Shown: positions 19,880 through 29,208, counted from the first letter of the stretch. The stretch: DNA of 64,000 nucleotides from Flammeovirgaceae bacterium (GCA_021298355.1 JAJTEH010000002.1:62001-126000); one strand, 5' to 3'. Translations and numbers: made by a program. The notes: a model not told the origin generated them from the sequence alone.

Positions 19880-19892
19880 TGCGTCTTTTTTG
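19868..19892. terminator. bidirectional terminator shared by convergent genes
   Basis: GACGC-CTAGT-GCGTC is flanked by A-rich sequence on the left and a T-run on the right, so it can terminate on either strand. The loop's CTAG holds both stop codons: TAG at 19877-19879 for the lysine-rich protein and TAG (minus) at 19876-19878 for the lycopene cyclase. Confidence 0.8.
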
Positions 19893-20574
19893 TTTTAAAG
19901 AACTCGTACAAACTAACGCTCATCAAAAGCATGGCCATGTTGTAAAACAAATCATCGGCCGGTACGGTGCCCAACCTAATGCTCATGTTTTCGGCATTGT
20001 TATACCAAACAACAGGCTCATCTATCCACGATCCTGTTAAAATGCCATTTACTAAAAAGAAAGGGATCAGCACAAATAAGTAAGACAGATAAAACGTATG
20101 CAGGTGTTTAGGTTTCCACCACAAATGAAAAACCAGCAAAGCCAGTAACACTAACGCTGTAATAAAAGTATACCACCTGTCGTAATACGCAATGGCTAGA
20201 AATAAAAGTATAACGATGAGTGCATACGTAATTTTGCTTTCAACTTTTGCCAGCACAGGTTTTGTTATCAAATTTTTTACTGCGAAGTACGAAAACACAC
20301 AGGCATAGGGTATGCAGAAGAAAAACAACACTTCTTCTAAAGGCAAACTTCCGAGATAAATTCCTGTTAAGTACCGCGGATTAAAACCCCAAACACCCAA
20401 TTGGGTAAATACTTCATCCCAAATAATAAAAACGATACCCGTTAAGATAATAGCAGGCAAAGCATATTTCCACTCCTTATAAAACTTAGCGAAAGTGAGA
20501 AACGAAAAGATAAATGGAAATATAAACGACCCGAAATTAACGGTGAGATACAGGTATTGGTCTTCCCACTGCAT
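19876..20574 (-). CDS. lycopene cyclase domain protein (CrtYcd-like)
   Basis: A 232-residue integral membrane protein with about six to seven helices, resembling the fused CrtYc-CrtYd type lycopene beta-cyclase that turns lycopene into beta-carotene. The first repeat carries the characteristic PLEE motif (LPLEEVLFFFCIPYACVF). The second repeat has a matching but altered VPADDLFYNMAMLL. The family length is about 230. It is the last gene of a run with the carotene hydroxylase and the SRPBCC protein. Phytoene synthase and desaturase are not in the window. Confidence 0.88.
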   Translation of the reverse strand: MQWEDQYLYLTVNFGSFIFPFIFSFLTFAKFYKEWKYALPAIILTGIVFIIWDEVFTQLGVWGFNPRYLTGIYLGSLPLEEVLFFFCIPYACVFSYFAVKNLITKPVLAKVESKITYALIVILLFLAIAYYDRWYTFITALVLLALLVFHLWWKPKHLHTFYLSYLFVLIPFFLVNGILTGSWIDEPVVWYNNAENMSIRLGTVPADDLFYNMAMLLMSVSLYEFFKTKKTH

Positions 20575-20576
20575 GG

Positions 20577-21083
20577 TTATTGGGTTGCCTGTCGGTTCGT
20601 TTTTAACTTTAAATTTTGCGCATCGTATTTTTTAGGTGCGATTAAAAAACCGAAAGCCTCGCAACCGTCTTTGGTATGTTTGCTGTGGTGAATGTAATGT
20701 GCGTGAATCATTCTATTTAAGTATGCACTTCTTTTCAAGGGTCTCCATTTGATGCGCTGATGTACAATTACATCATGGAAAACAATATAAAACAAACCGT
20801 AACACGCAATACCAACGGCTACAGCAAATAAGTACGGACTTTTATATACGCTTGTTGAAACAACAAACAAAATGATAGAAGGAATACTAAACACAACAGC
20901 AAACCAATCATTTTTCTCTAGTGCATGATCATGCACAGTATGATGCGACTTATGCCAGATCCACAAGAAACCATGCATTACGTATTTGTGTGTAAACCAG
21001 GCTACAAACTCCCAAAACAAAAAAGTACCAATAGCAAGTAACGAACACAGCACCCAAACTTTCCAATCCATATTATGCAGCAA
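20577..21083 (-). CDS. crtZ: beta-carotene hydroxylase
   Basis: A 168-residue membrane di-iron hydroxylase that adds the 3-hydroxyl groups to beta-carotene to give zeaxanthin. The histidine clusters of the fatty-acid hydroxylase superfamily are present: HKYVMHG, HKSHHTVHDHA, HDVIVHQR and HAHYIHHSKHTKDG, with the CrtZ-type ending EAFGFLIAPKKY. It is two bases upstream of the lycopene cyclase gene, so the two steps are co-expressed. Confidence 0.93.
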   Translation of the reverse strand: MLHNMDWKVWVLCSLLAIGTFLFWEFVAWFTHKYVMHGFLWIWHKSHHTVHDHALEKNDWFAVVFSIPSIILFVVSTSVYKSPYLFAVAVGIACYGLFYIVFHDVIVHQRIKWRPLKRSAYLNRMIHAHYIHHSKHTKDGCEAFGFLIAPKKYDAQNLKLKTNRQATQ

Positions 21084-21558
21084 TTTCTGTTGTTTTATTT
21101 TGTTTGAAATATTGGTCTAATACTTCGTAACGATGTTTAAAAATACGGTTAACTTCTCTACCCACAAAAAGCCAATTGGCAATTCTGCCTAAGAAACCAA
21201 GCGGAATGGCATAATTAACTTCATCAATCATTTCTACGCCACCTTCTACTTCTCTGAATCTGTGTTGATGATGCCACAACGCATACGGACCAAAACGTTG
21301 TTCGTCAACAAAATAGTTAGGCTCTTGCACATGTGTTATTTCGGTTACCCAATGCATAGGAATGCCCGGTAAAACGTGCACGATGTAACGAATGATTTGT
21401 CCGGGATACATTTTATGCCCACCCGATTTATACAATATGTTAAAACCCATGTGCTTGGGCGTAATTTTCTCGAGGTTATCGGGTGTTGAAAAGAAATCCC
21501 ACGCTTCGGTTAAAGAAATGGGTAGAATTTGAACAGTTTTCAGGTGATAAATTTTCAT
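21073..21558 (-). CDS. SRPBCC-fold protein in the carotenoid cluster
   Basis: I take the ATG at 21558 (MKIYHLKTVQ); an in-frame codon at 21582 would add eight unlikely residues. The 161-residue product has the START/SRPBCC pattern: an N-terminal strand, TEAWDFFSTPDNLEKITP, MHWVTEITH and a C-terminal helix (GREVNRIFKHRYEVLDQYF). It binds a hydrophobic ligand by fold analogy. It overlaps crtZ by 11 bases, which argues for a role tied to carotenoid synthesis, perhaps substrate handling; that is inference. Confidence 0.85.
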   Translation of the reverse strand: MKIYHLKTVQILPISLTEAWDFFSTPDNLEKITPKHMGFNILYKSGGHKMYPGQIIRYIVHVLPGIPMHWVTEITHVQEPNYFVDEQRFGPYALWHHQHRFREVEGGVEMIDEVNYAIPLGFLGRIANWLFVGREVNRIFKHRYEVLDQYFKQNKTTEIAA

Positions 21559-21588
21559 GCTTTGATAACACGAAAAAGGCAAAAAGGT

Positions 21589-22296
21589 TTAGCGTCTTCG
21601 CTTAGGTTTATTGCCGCCTCCGCCATTGGAAAAGATAAGACCAATGGAGAATTCCATTCCTGTAAAATCCATTTTAGCTTCTGAAAAATTGAAATTCTCT
21701 GTAGTAACATTTCCATTGTTGCTGCCAGTATAACTTCCTTCAATAGGAAACTTTGCAGTAGAAGCGAGGTAGTTGGCTTCTATAGAAATACCAAATTGTT
21801 GGGTGAGATAAATGGTTAACTCTGCGCCACTCATCCAACCGAAACCCGGTGAACTTGAAAATTTGGCGCTGCTGTTTAAACTTTGCCATTGTGTAAACTC
21901 AAGTAAGGCGCGATCAAAATGGCCGTAGTTTAATCGGTTATCGAACGTAACAAAACCAAATCCTCCTCCTTTAACATCAAATTGCAGTCGGTTGCCTTTT
22001 AATGTAAAAACCAATTCAACCGGAACCATCAAATTAAAATTCGGGCCAACAATGGCGCGGTCAGTTTCAAAAGGTAAATCCACAACACCTAATCCGGCCA
22101 TTCGATATAAAGAAACTCCTGTTTCAATCGATACATAATTGTTAAGAGAAACACCAACACCGCGAAGCGAAAACGGACTAACCGGTGTGGAGAATTCTCC
22201 ATTGCGCGGAATGAAATAAGAAAAAGATAAACCAAAATCTTGCGCGTATGTCTGTAAACTGAAACTGAGTAAAATAAGGATGAAGATTTTTTTCAT
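21589..22296 (-). CDS. exported outer-membrane-like protein, unknown
   Basis: The start at 22296 gives a clean signal peptide (MKKIFILILLSFSLQTYA, then QDFG); the longer in-frame version lacks one. The mature part (about 217 residues) is rich in alternating beta strands and ends in a glycine/arginine-rich GGGGNKPKRRR tail rather than the terminal aromatic residue common in barrels. It is probably an outer-membrane beta-barrel of the type annotated as hypothetical in Bacteroidota. It starts 10 bases after the stop of the sulfatase gene, so it is likely in the same operon. Confidence 0.8.
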   Translation of the reverse strand: MKKIFILILLSFSLQTYAQDFGLSFSYFIPRNGEFSTPVSPFSLRGVGVSLNNYVSIETGVSLYRMAGLGVVDLPFETDRAIVGPNFNLMVPVELVFTLKGNRLQFDVKGGGFGFVTFDNRLNYGHFDRALLEFTQWQSLNSSAKFSSSPGFGWMSGAELTIYLTQQFGISIEANYLASTAKFPIEGSYTGSNNGNVTTENFNFSEAKMDFTGMEFSIGLIFSNGGGGNKPKRRR

Positions 22297-22306
22297 ATAC
22301 ACGTTT

Positions 22307-24121
22307 TTATCTTTTGTTGTAATCAGAATATAACTTTTGTTGATGTGCCAAGGCTGCTTCAATTTGTTTTTGATTGCCCCTTACTTCAATGAACTTGCGA
22401 ATAACGTTATCGTATACGGCAAATTGTGTATCGCTTACCCATAAAAAACCATCGTTAAAGTAAGAAGCTGAGAAACTAGTAACAGAGTCTGCCAGTAAAT
22501 TTTTGCTGAAGATAAAGTCTTTGCTTCCGGCTTGTAATTGCGTGAGTAACGTATTGGCAATGTCTGTTTGATTACCAATATTTTTTTTCGAGATGGCACC
22601 TCCTGTTATTAAAAAAGGAATTCTAAATCTTTCTAGGTGTTGCAAAGGTAAATTTCCTGGTAACCGATGTCCATGATCGGCAGTTAACAACACAACCGTG
22701 TTCTCCCATTGCTTGCTGCTTTTAAGTTTATCCAGAAATGCACCTAAACAACTATCGGTATAATGACAAGAATTTAGAAAGAGATTTTTTTCATCCGTGG
22801 GCGGAAGAAAAGGTTTAGCCGGTACATCAAAGGGTTCGTGGCTGCTTTGTGTAAGAATAACTTTAAAGAAGGGCGATTGACTGGCTTCAACTTCTTGCCA
22901 AGCTTTGTCTAACATAAAACCATCGTGCACACCCCATTTGCTGGCGTCTAGCGAATCAGGAAAATCATCTACATCGGTAATCGCATCAAAACCGGAAGCA
23001 GTAAGGTACGATCTGAAGTTCGCAAAGTCTGCATCGCCACCATAGGTAAACGAAGTGTGATAGCCTAACTTCTGCATGTGTCGGTTAAGGAAAGGAAGAT
23101 GTTGTGTTTTCTGCGGATACTTAATAATAGACGATTGTGGTTGAGCCGGATAGGCAGAAAGAATAGCAACTAAACCTTTATCCGTTCTATCGCCACTCGC
23201 ATAGAAATTAGAAAACGAAATGCCTTCCTTCATCCATTCATTTAGCCGAGGGGTAATACCCTGTTCTCCGCCTAATGCTTCAATTACTTGCGCAGTATAA
23301 CTTTCTACTATGATTAAGATGATGTTGGGTTTCTCTTTAGTAAAAATTTGGTGTGAAGCAGCGGAGTAGCGATACAAGCTATCAAACAAACGATTGGTTT
23401 TTTCTTTAGCGTAAAAATTTTCGGGGTATTCGATGTGCGAAGTTCTGCTCAGGCTTTTAAAGAAATTCCATACAACATTAATAGCAGCATGGTTAGCATA
23501 CATTTTTGTTTTATGAAAGTAAACAAAACCCGTGTTCATTGGGGCAACAGAAAAACTACCTCTTATCAGCAAAAAATTAGAAGCAAACAACAACAACCAG
23601 ATGATCAGAAATTTTTTAGGTGCAACTTTTAAATCATCAACGTGTTGATGTATCCATCTGTGATACCAAAAAGCAGTTGCAACAAAAAGTAAAATCAAAA
23701 TCAATAAAAGAAATAAGGTTAGCCCAATGCTGATGTTACCCGTAGCAGCAGAACCCATGTAAAACAAAGGCGTGGTATTCATGCGAAAGCCCCAATGCCG
23801 GTAAAGTTCTGCATCAATAGTTACTAGTGTTACCGTTACAAACAGAAAAACAAAAGTGCCGTATCGAAATAGTTTGCTGATAAAAATATGTTGTGTAAAA
23901 AAAGAAATAAGAATCAGCAAACCATTAAACGTTAACCAATAGCCCGCCATGCTTAAATCCATACGCATACCGTAAAGCATGGCTAACAACATTTCCGAAA
24001 AATCTAGTTGAGCAGTTAAAGTAAAATTATAGATTAAAAAAACCAGACGTGCCAGTTGCATCACGCCCACCCAAAAGATGAAAAGTTTAAGAACAGCAAC
24101 TAATCTTTCGCGCATAAACAC
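22307..24121 (-). CDS. LTA-synthase-like membrane sulfatase/phosphoglycerol transferase
   Basis: A 604-residue protein. About five N-terminal membrane helices (residues 1-190) precede an extracytoplasmic alkaline-phosphatase-fold domain. Catalytic features: metal site PNIILIIVESY, nucleophile Thr in SGDRTDKGLV, a substrate-site His in LTQSSHEPFD and the metal-binding TADHGHRLPG. Members transfer phosphoglycerol or phosphoethanolamine to lipids or glycans. In Gram-negative Bacteroidota the natural product is not well defined; modification of an envelope glycan or lipid is the likely job. Confidence 0.9.
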   Translation of the reverse strand: MFMRERLVAVLKLFIFWVGVMQLARLVFLIYNFTLTAQLDFSEMLLAMLYGMRMDLSMAGYWLTFNGLLILISFFTQHIFISKLFRYGTFVFLFVTVTLVTIDAELYRHWGFRMNTTPLFYMGSAATGNISIGLTLFLLLILILLFVATAFWYHRWIHQHVDDLKVAPKKFLIIWLLLFASNFLLIRGSFSVAPMNTGFVYFHKTKMYANHAAINVVWNFFKSLSRTSHIEYPENFYAKEKTNRLFDSLYRYSAASHQIFTKEKPNIILIIVESYTAQVIEALGGEQGITPRLNEWMKEGISFSNFYASGDRTDKGLVAILSAYPAQPQSSIIKYPQKTQHLPFLNRHMQKLGYHTSFTYGGDADFANFRSYLTASGFDAITDVDDFPDSLDASKWGVHDGFMLDKAWQEVEASQSPFFKVILTQSSHEPFDVPAKPFLPPTDEKNLFLNSCHYTDSCLGAFLDKLKSSKQWENTVVLLTADHGHRLPGNLPLQHLERFRIPFLITGGAISKKNIGNQTDIANTLLTQLQAGSKDFIFSKNLLADSVTSFSASYFNDGFLWVSDTQFAVYDNVIRKFIEVRGNQKQIEAALAHQQKLYSDYNKR

Positions 24122-24197
24122 ATTTTAATCCGTAAAGATAATAATACAAGTCATGCCTGTTAATTATTCTTTATATTCACATTCCAAACCTAACAAC

Positions 24198-25901
24198 ATG
24201 AGAATTACAATCCTTCTTTCACTTCTACTATTTTGTTTCGCGTGCAGCCCCGATAAAAAGGCTGAACGCGTATTTAAAAACGGAAACATATACACAGCAG
24301 AAGATAAACAAGCCTTGGTAGAAGCCGTGGCTGTTACTAGTGATAAAATTGTAGCACTCGGCAGCAACGCAGAAATAGAAAAATGGATTGGCGATGATAC
24401 CGAAGTAATCGATTTACAAGGGCAAACCATGACGCCCGGTTTCATTGAAGGCCATGCACACATTATGGGTGTGGGGTATAACGAACTTAACCTCGATTTA
24501 ATACAAGTAAAAAGTTATGAAGAACTAGTAGAGAAAGTAAAAGAAGCTGTTGCCAAAGCACAACCCGGCCAATGGATTGTTGGTCGCGGTTGGCATCAAG
24601 ATAAATGGACAACCAAACCTGCGAAGATGGTGAAGGGATTTCAAACCCATCATTTATTAAGCGAAGCTTCACCAAACAATCCGGTGTTTTTGCGCCATGC
24701 TTCCGGCCACGCTGCATTGGCCAATGCAAAAGCCATGGAAATAGCGAGTCTTAATCAATTAGCCAAAGAAGCCCTGAAACAAAACTCTGAAGAAGGCGGA
24801 GAAATTATTCGCGATGAGTTAGGCAATCCTACGGGCATTCTCAATGAACGCGCAATGATGTTGGTAGCTACAAAAATTCCGGAGAATACAGCCGAAACCG
24901 AAGAGCAAGCGCTTGAGCTAGCTATACAAGCCTGCTGGAGAAATGGCATCACCAGTTTTCACGATGCTGGAGCAAGCAGAGAAAATATCGCTTTGTTTAA
25001 AAAGTTTTTAGCAGAGAAAAAATTAGGAGTAAGGTTATATCCGATGCTTACCGGTTGGGACTTAGGCCAGGTGTATGAATATTTCAGCGCTGGTCCCTAT
25101 ATCGACTCTACGCACTTCTTAACTATTCGCTCAGTAAAATTAAATTGTGATGGCGCCTTAGGTTCTCGAGGTGCATGGTTATTAGAACCCTATACCGACA
25201 GACCCGATTTCTCAGGCATGGCCACTTATTCTATGGATACTGTTTTAAAAGTTTCGCGCGATGCGTTAAACGCAGGCTTCCAGGTTTGTTCGCACGCCAT
25301 TGGCGATCGCGCCAACAAAGAAATTTTAGATCGATACGAAATCGCTTTCAAAGAAAATCCTGCCAAAGCAAAAGAACATCGTTTTAGAATCGAACACGCA
25401 CAACACCTTCATCCCAATGACATTCAGCGCTTCGCACAAATGGGCGTTATTCCGGCTATGCAAGCCATTCACATGAGCAGCGACAGACCCTGGGCCATCG
25501 AGCGCTTAGGTGAAAAAAGAATTAAAGAAGGTGCCTACATGTGGCAATCCTTATTGAAATCAGGAGCTGTTATTGTAAACGGAACAGATGCACCTGTTGA
25601 ACCCTTAAATCCTATACCATCTTTCTATGCATCTGTTTCAAGAAAAACATTAGCCGGCACACCAGAGAATGGCTACGAACCCGAAGAAAAAATGACACGC
25701 GAACAAGCCTTAAAATCGTACACGCTTTTTGCAGCCTTTGGCGAGTTTGCCGAAAACATAAAAGGCTCTATTGCTGTGGGTAAACTGGCCGACTTCACCG
25801 TATTCAGTAAAAACATTATGGAAGTTCCCGAGCAAGAAATACTCGAAGCACAAGTAACCATGACAGTCGTTGGCGGAAAAATAGTGTACAAAAGAAACTA
25901 A
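24198..25901 (+). CDS. lipoprotein amidohydrolase (YtcJ/AepA-like)
   Basis: The ATG at 24198 gives a lipoprotein signal with lipobox-like LLFCFAC; an in-frame start at 24153 would place 15 hydrophilic residues before it. The 567-residue product is a composite amidohydrolase: the N-terminal beta-sandwich (FKNGNIYTAEDKQALVEAV), the metal motif GFIEGHAHIMG, GRGWHQDKW, the later metal His residues in SHAIGDRANKE and EHAQHLHPNDI, and Asp in NGTDAPVEP. Members hydrolyse amides or similar bonds, often of unknown natural substrate. It sits on the outer face of a membrane. Confidence 0.92.
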   Translation: MRITILLSLLLFCFACSPDKKAERVFKNGNIYTAEDKQALVEAVAVTSDKIVALGSNAEIEKWIGDDTEVIDLQGQTMTPGFIEGHAHIMGVGYNELNLDLIQVKSYEELVEKVKEAVAKAQPGQWIVGRGWHQDKWTTKPAKMVKGFQTHHLLSEASPNNPVFLRHASGHAALANAKAMEIASLNQLAKEALKQNSEEGGEIIRDELGNPTGILNERAMMLVATKIPENTAETEEQALELAIQACWRNGITSFHDAGASRENIALFKKFLAEKKLGVRLYPMLTGWDLGQVYEYFSAGPYIDSTHFLTIRSVKLNCDGALGSRGAWLLEPYTDRPDFSGMATYSMDTVLKVSRDALNAGFQVCSHAIGDRANKEILDRYEIAFKENPAKAKEHRFRIEHAQHLHPNDIQRFAQMGVIPAMQAIHMSSDRPWAIERLGEKRIKEGAYMWQSLLKSGAVIVNGTDAPVEPLNPIPSFYASVSRKTLAGTPENGYEPEEKMTREQALKSYTLFAAFGEFAENIKGSIAVGKLADFTVFSKNIMEVPEQEILEAQVTMTVVGGKIVYKRN

Positions 25902-26341
25902 ACACCAATACAAGAGATAAGCTGCCGGCCATAGCCTTAATCATAAAAAAAGGTTATCAAAACTTGGCAAAGAAGTACCTATAATCAAGTCAAAGTAAAT
26001 GAACACGTGAAGAATAAAGGTTTATATCAGCACAGTGCTTTTAAGCCTTATGCAACCTTTGGGCTCGCAGGGAATGTGCGGGTTGCATACAGCGAAAAAA
26101 GCACTGTGCGAGGCCCAGCGGCCTGAGCGTAAATCACATGGAATAGTAAAACAACTTAATGGTTCAAGTATAATCCATCCCTTAATGAAATCAGTTTCTG
26201 CAAGGTGTTTTCAACAGACATAAGCTACCTAATACAGACCTTCCGGATTTTTGATTCAATCTCAATCAGAAAACATCAACCCTTCATAAACCCTAGAGAA
26301 TCTTACAGCATAATCCCGTATCTTCGCTTTTTTAACAGCGA
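25902..26341. other. intergenic region with a multi-hairpin element
   Basis: This 440-base gap contains no convincing gene. Its middle holds the structured element at 26030-26124 (listed separately). The last 100 bases are AT-rich and could hold the promoter of the following gene; no clear TAnnTTTG match was found. Confidence 0.6.
26030..26124. repeat. nested palindromic element (three hairpins)
   Basis: An outer 13-base stem pairs GCACAGTGCTTTT (26030-26042) with AAAAGCACTGTGC (26097-26109). Nested inside, TATGCAACC (26049-26057) pairs with GGTTGCATA (26081-26089). A third small hairpin, AGGCC-CAGC-GGCCT (26111-26124), follows directly. It could be a REP/MITE-like repeat, an IS end, or a structured RNA. 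It is more GC-rich than its surroundings. Confidence 0.7.
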
Positions 26342-28987
26342 GTGAAGAAACGAGCCATCATCCTTACAAGCATCATTCTGGCATTAGTAGCCGGTGCTTA
26401 TTTCATAACAGAATATATAAAAAATGCCGGAGCCAAAACCTTTGCGCAGTGGGTGCCCACCCAAGCAGCCATTGTGTTTAAGCCCGGTACTTGCGAAAAT
26501 TGTTTAAAAGAATTCACAGAAAGCAACTGGTTGCAACTGGCAACCCAAGCCACCCGAATAGCTATAAATGAAAACATACAACAAGAGTTCAACACACTGT
26601 TCACCCGGGCAGAATTGGTTTCGGTTCACTTAAAAGATCAATCCGGCTTCGATGCCATCGCTTACTTACCAGCCGAAGCCTTACAAAGTTTTACAACCCA
26701 ATTGGTAAAAACGGCAAAAGCCAAAAGCATTAAAGTAAGGCAACAAAATCGGTTGCTAAGCGGCTTAACCATCCAGGAAATCGTACTCGATAAAATAACC
26801 TTCAGCTATATCATTCAAAACAATTTGGCAGCAGCCAGCACCAGTGCGCTGTTAATTGAAGATGTAGTACGACAACTAAACGAAAAAGAAAAAAGCATTT
26901 TACAACGAAACACCAACCTTAGCGCCATCCCCACCATTAAAAACGATATGGGCGATGTATGGATCGATCAAGCAAAAGTAATGCAGATACTACACGTATT
27001 AATCGAGAAAGATAACACCACACCACTCATAACCGGTTCTATTTCACAACTCGATGTAAAGCAAGAACAAGATGCCCTCGTAGCCAGTGGCTTTACCCTT
27101 GCCGATACCACCAACAAAACAGATTGGTTAAACTATTTTCAAAGCCAGAACCCCGTTTCTTTTTCGGCAAAAGCCTACATCAGCAATAGAAGCTTAGCCG
27201 TGTGGCACATAGGCATAACCAACCCTGAGGTATATGGCAAACACGTTTGGAGCGCCCTACCCAAAGCAAGCAAAGATTCTATTCAACACTTGTTTAAATG
27301 GAACGAAGCCGAGATTGCATCACTCTATGCCACAACCGACAAAGAGTGGACAAGAATGAAACTAGAAACCAGCTCAGGCAATTACCAGGATATCTTTTTA
27401 ATAGCTATGGGCAAAGAAGATGCCCTCTATCCCGCTTTGTTAAAAATTGCCAACAACCCCGCAGCCGATTCCGTTTACTTCGAAACCTATGCCGATGTAA
27501 ACATCCACCAAATAGATAATGGATATTTGCCATCCTTATTTTTTCCGGTACAAAAAGAAATCAACCAAACCTACTTTACACGCTTAGGCAACGTAGTGGC
27601 ATTTTCTTCGAACAACCAAGCGTTAAAAATTTGGATAGACGATTTCAACGAAGAAAACACCTGGGGCAAAACAGTAGAAATAAACAATTACCTCGAAAGC
27701 GTTTTGCTCGAAAGCAACCTCAGCTTTTTTGTAGATGGCCCACGCGCAGTACAATACCTTAAAAGAAAATTAAAACCCAGTTGGAAACAATTTGTCGACA
27801 AACGAAAAACCGTTAACCAAATAGGCATGTTAGCCTTTCAATACAGCAACTTAAACAACCAGTTTTATACCAACTACCGCTTGCAGTGGGGCAACACCAA
27901 AAAAGTAGCAGCAGTTAAAAACGATGTAAGCATTACGCTGCCAGCCGGCATAGCACACGTATGTCTGCCCGTTAAAAATCATACCGATAAATCCATAGAA
28001 ATTTTACTACAAGATTCAACCAAAACACTGCGCTTACTCAACCTGCAAGGCAAAGAACTATGGAACGTTCCGCTCAACAACATCCTCTTGCCCGATGCCT
28101 ACCAGGTCGATTACCTCAGCAACGGTAAGCTACAATATTTGCTGCACGATGGCACACAGCTCTATGTAATCGACCGACTAGGAAATGCCGTTACCGGATT
28201 TCCCAAAACCTTGCCTGCCAAAACAGATGGGCTACAAGTAATTGACTACGACAAAAGCAGAAAATACCGTTGGCTTACGCAAGCGCAAAACGGTACCGTG
28301 TACATGCTATCAAAAGAAGGAGAACCCCTCGAAGGGTGGAACCCTAAAAAATTAACAGCACCCGCCATGCCTATGCCTGAGCACGTACGCTTAGCTGGAA
28401 AAGATTATGTAGTGGCTCTGCAAAAAAATCAACAACTAGTTTTATTCACTAGGAGAGGAGAAGCAGTAAAAGGATTTCCCTTCGATTTAAAAGGCCGTGT
28501 AAGCGGGCAGTGGTTTGCTAAAAATGCCAACCAGCAAGAGCCCGCCCATTTCGTAATTGTGCTCTTAGATGGCTACAAAGTAAAAGTAGATGCAAACGGA
28601 AAAGAGCTCATGCGCGAAACCTTAGTCAAAGAAGAATCCAACTCTATGTTCGCCTTAGTAAAATCCGAGCAGCAAAGCGATTATGTAGTAGTGCGCCAAG
28701 ACAACCGAAAAACCGTACTCCTCAACCAAGAAGGAAAAACCTTAGTAACCAACGAATTCATTGGCCTCAATAACGTTGAAGTAAAGTATTACGACTTCGG
28801 CAACAACAAATTGTATTTTACCATACACGATAAAACCCAACAACTCGCCTACGTGTACAACGCCAACGGTGAGATGTTGCACCAGCAACCCTACGATGCC
28901 ACCCAACTCAAACTATTCCAAGATGGAAAAGAAGTTAAGTTGCTAGTAGCAGCAAGCAATTACATGCAGGTAATCAAATTGAATTAA
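26342..28987 (+). CDS. large membrane-anchored protein with C-terminal propeller-like repeats
   Basis: An 881-residue protein starting at GTG, directly before a typical anchor (KKRAIILTSIILALVAGAYF). Residues about 30-520 resemble the DUF3352-type periplasmic region; residues about 530-881 contain repeated strand patterns such as LRLLNLQGKELWNVPL, LYVIDRLGNAVTGFPK, VYMLSKEGEPLEGW and VLFTRRGEAVKGFPFDL, which look like blades of a PQQ/WD-type propeller. Codon use is richer in C-ending codons than neighbouring genes. The function is unknown; exposure outside the cytoplasm is inferred. Confidence 0.85.
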   Translation: MKKRAIILTSIILALVAGAYFITEYIKNAGAKTFAQWVPTQAAIVFKPGTCENCLKEFTESNWLQLATQATRIAINENIQQEFNTLFTRAELVSVHLKDQSGFDAIAYLPAEALQSFTTQLVKTAKAKSIKVRQQNRLLSGLTIQEIVLDKITFSYIIQNNLAAASTSALLIEDVVRQLNEKEKSILQRNTNLSAIPTIKNDMGDVWIDQAKVMQILHVLIEKDNTTPLITGSISQLDVKQEQDALVASGFTLADTTNKTDWLNYFQSQNPVSFSAKAYISNRSLAVWHIGITNPEVYGKHVWSALPKASKDSIQHLFKWNEAEIASLYATTDKEWTRMKLETSSGNYQDIFLIAMGKEDALYPALLKIANNPAADSVYFETYADVNIHQIDNGYLPSLFFPVQKEINQTYFTRLGNVVAFSSNNQALKIWIDDFNEENTWGKTVEINNYLESVLLESNLSFFVDGPRAVQYLKRKLKPSWKQFVDKRKTVNQIGMLAFQYSNLNNQFYTNYRLQWGNTKKVAAVKNDVSITLPAGIAHVCLPVKNHTDKSIEILLQDSTKTLRLLNLQGKELWNVPLNNILLPDAYQVDYLSNGKLQYLLHDGTQLYVIDRLGNAVTGFPKTLPAKTDGLQVIDYDKSRKYRWLTQAQNGTVYMLSKEGEPLEGWNPKKLTAPAMPMPEHVRLAGKDYVVALQKNQQLVLFTRRGEAVKGFPFDLKGRVSGQWFAKNANQQEPAHFVIVLLDGYKVKVDANGKELMRETLVKEESNSMFALVKSEQQSDYVVVRQDNRKTVLLNQEGKTLVTNEFIGLNNVEVKYYDFGNNKLYFTIHDKTQQLAYVYNANGEMLHQQPYDATQLKLFQDGKEVKLLVAASNYMQVIKLN

Positions 28988-29085
28988 GAAAATCTTTTCC
29001 CTTTTCCTACAATCGGTGTTGTTTCCTTGCATTTTCAGCATACCTTCTATTGTCACACAAACATCTTACGAACTACTCACTACTT

Positions 29086-29113
29086 ACTACTTACGTCTCT
29101 TTCGAACAACCAA
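29086..29113. repeat. dispersed TTACTACTTACGTCT repeat, single copy
   Basis: CTTACTACTTACGTCTCTTT is almost identical to the last unit of the tandem array near 32430 (CTTACTACTTACGTCTCTTA), and both are followed by CGAAC. It lies about 100 bases after the stop of the 881-residue protein gene. Confidence 0.6.
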
Positions 29114-29127
29114 CAACTAAATGAAAT

Positions 29128-29208
29128 GGGCGGCAGCCGGGCTGTGCGGGGCTCTCTAGCCGTACGGCTAGACTCCGGTGCTCCACTTCGTTACACACCA
29201 AGCCCCTA
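29128..29208. repeat. GC-rich palindromic element
   Basis: It contains a perfect 18-base palindrome, TCTAGCCGTACGGCTAGA, at 29155-29172, bracketed by GGGGCT (29148-29153) and AGCCCC (29201-29206), and preceded by a GC-rich CGGCAGCCGGGCTGTG. It abuts the 134-base repeat at 29209. It is probably part of the same mobile or repeat unit. Confidence 0.6.

Noticed and set aside
26035-26223. 63-codon open frame over the hairpin element
   Set aside because: It lies across the palindromes, has no recognisable product and no start signal.
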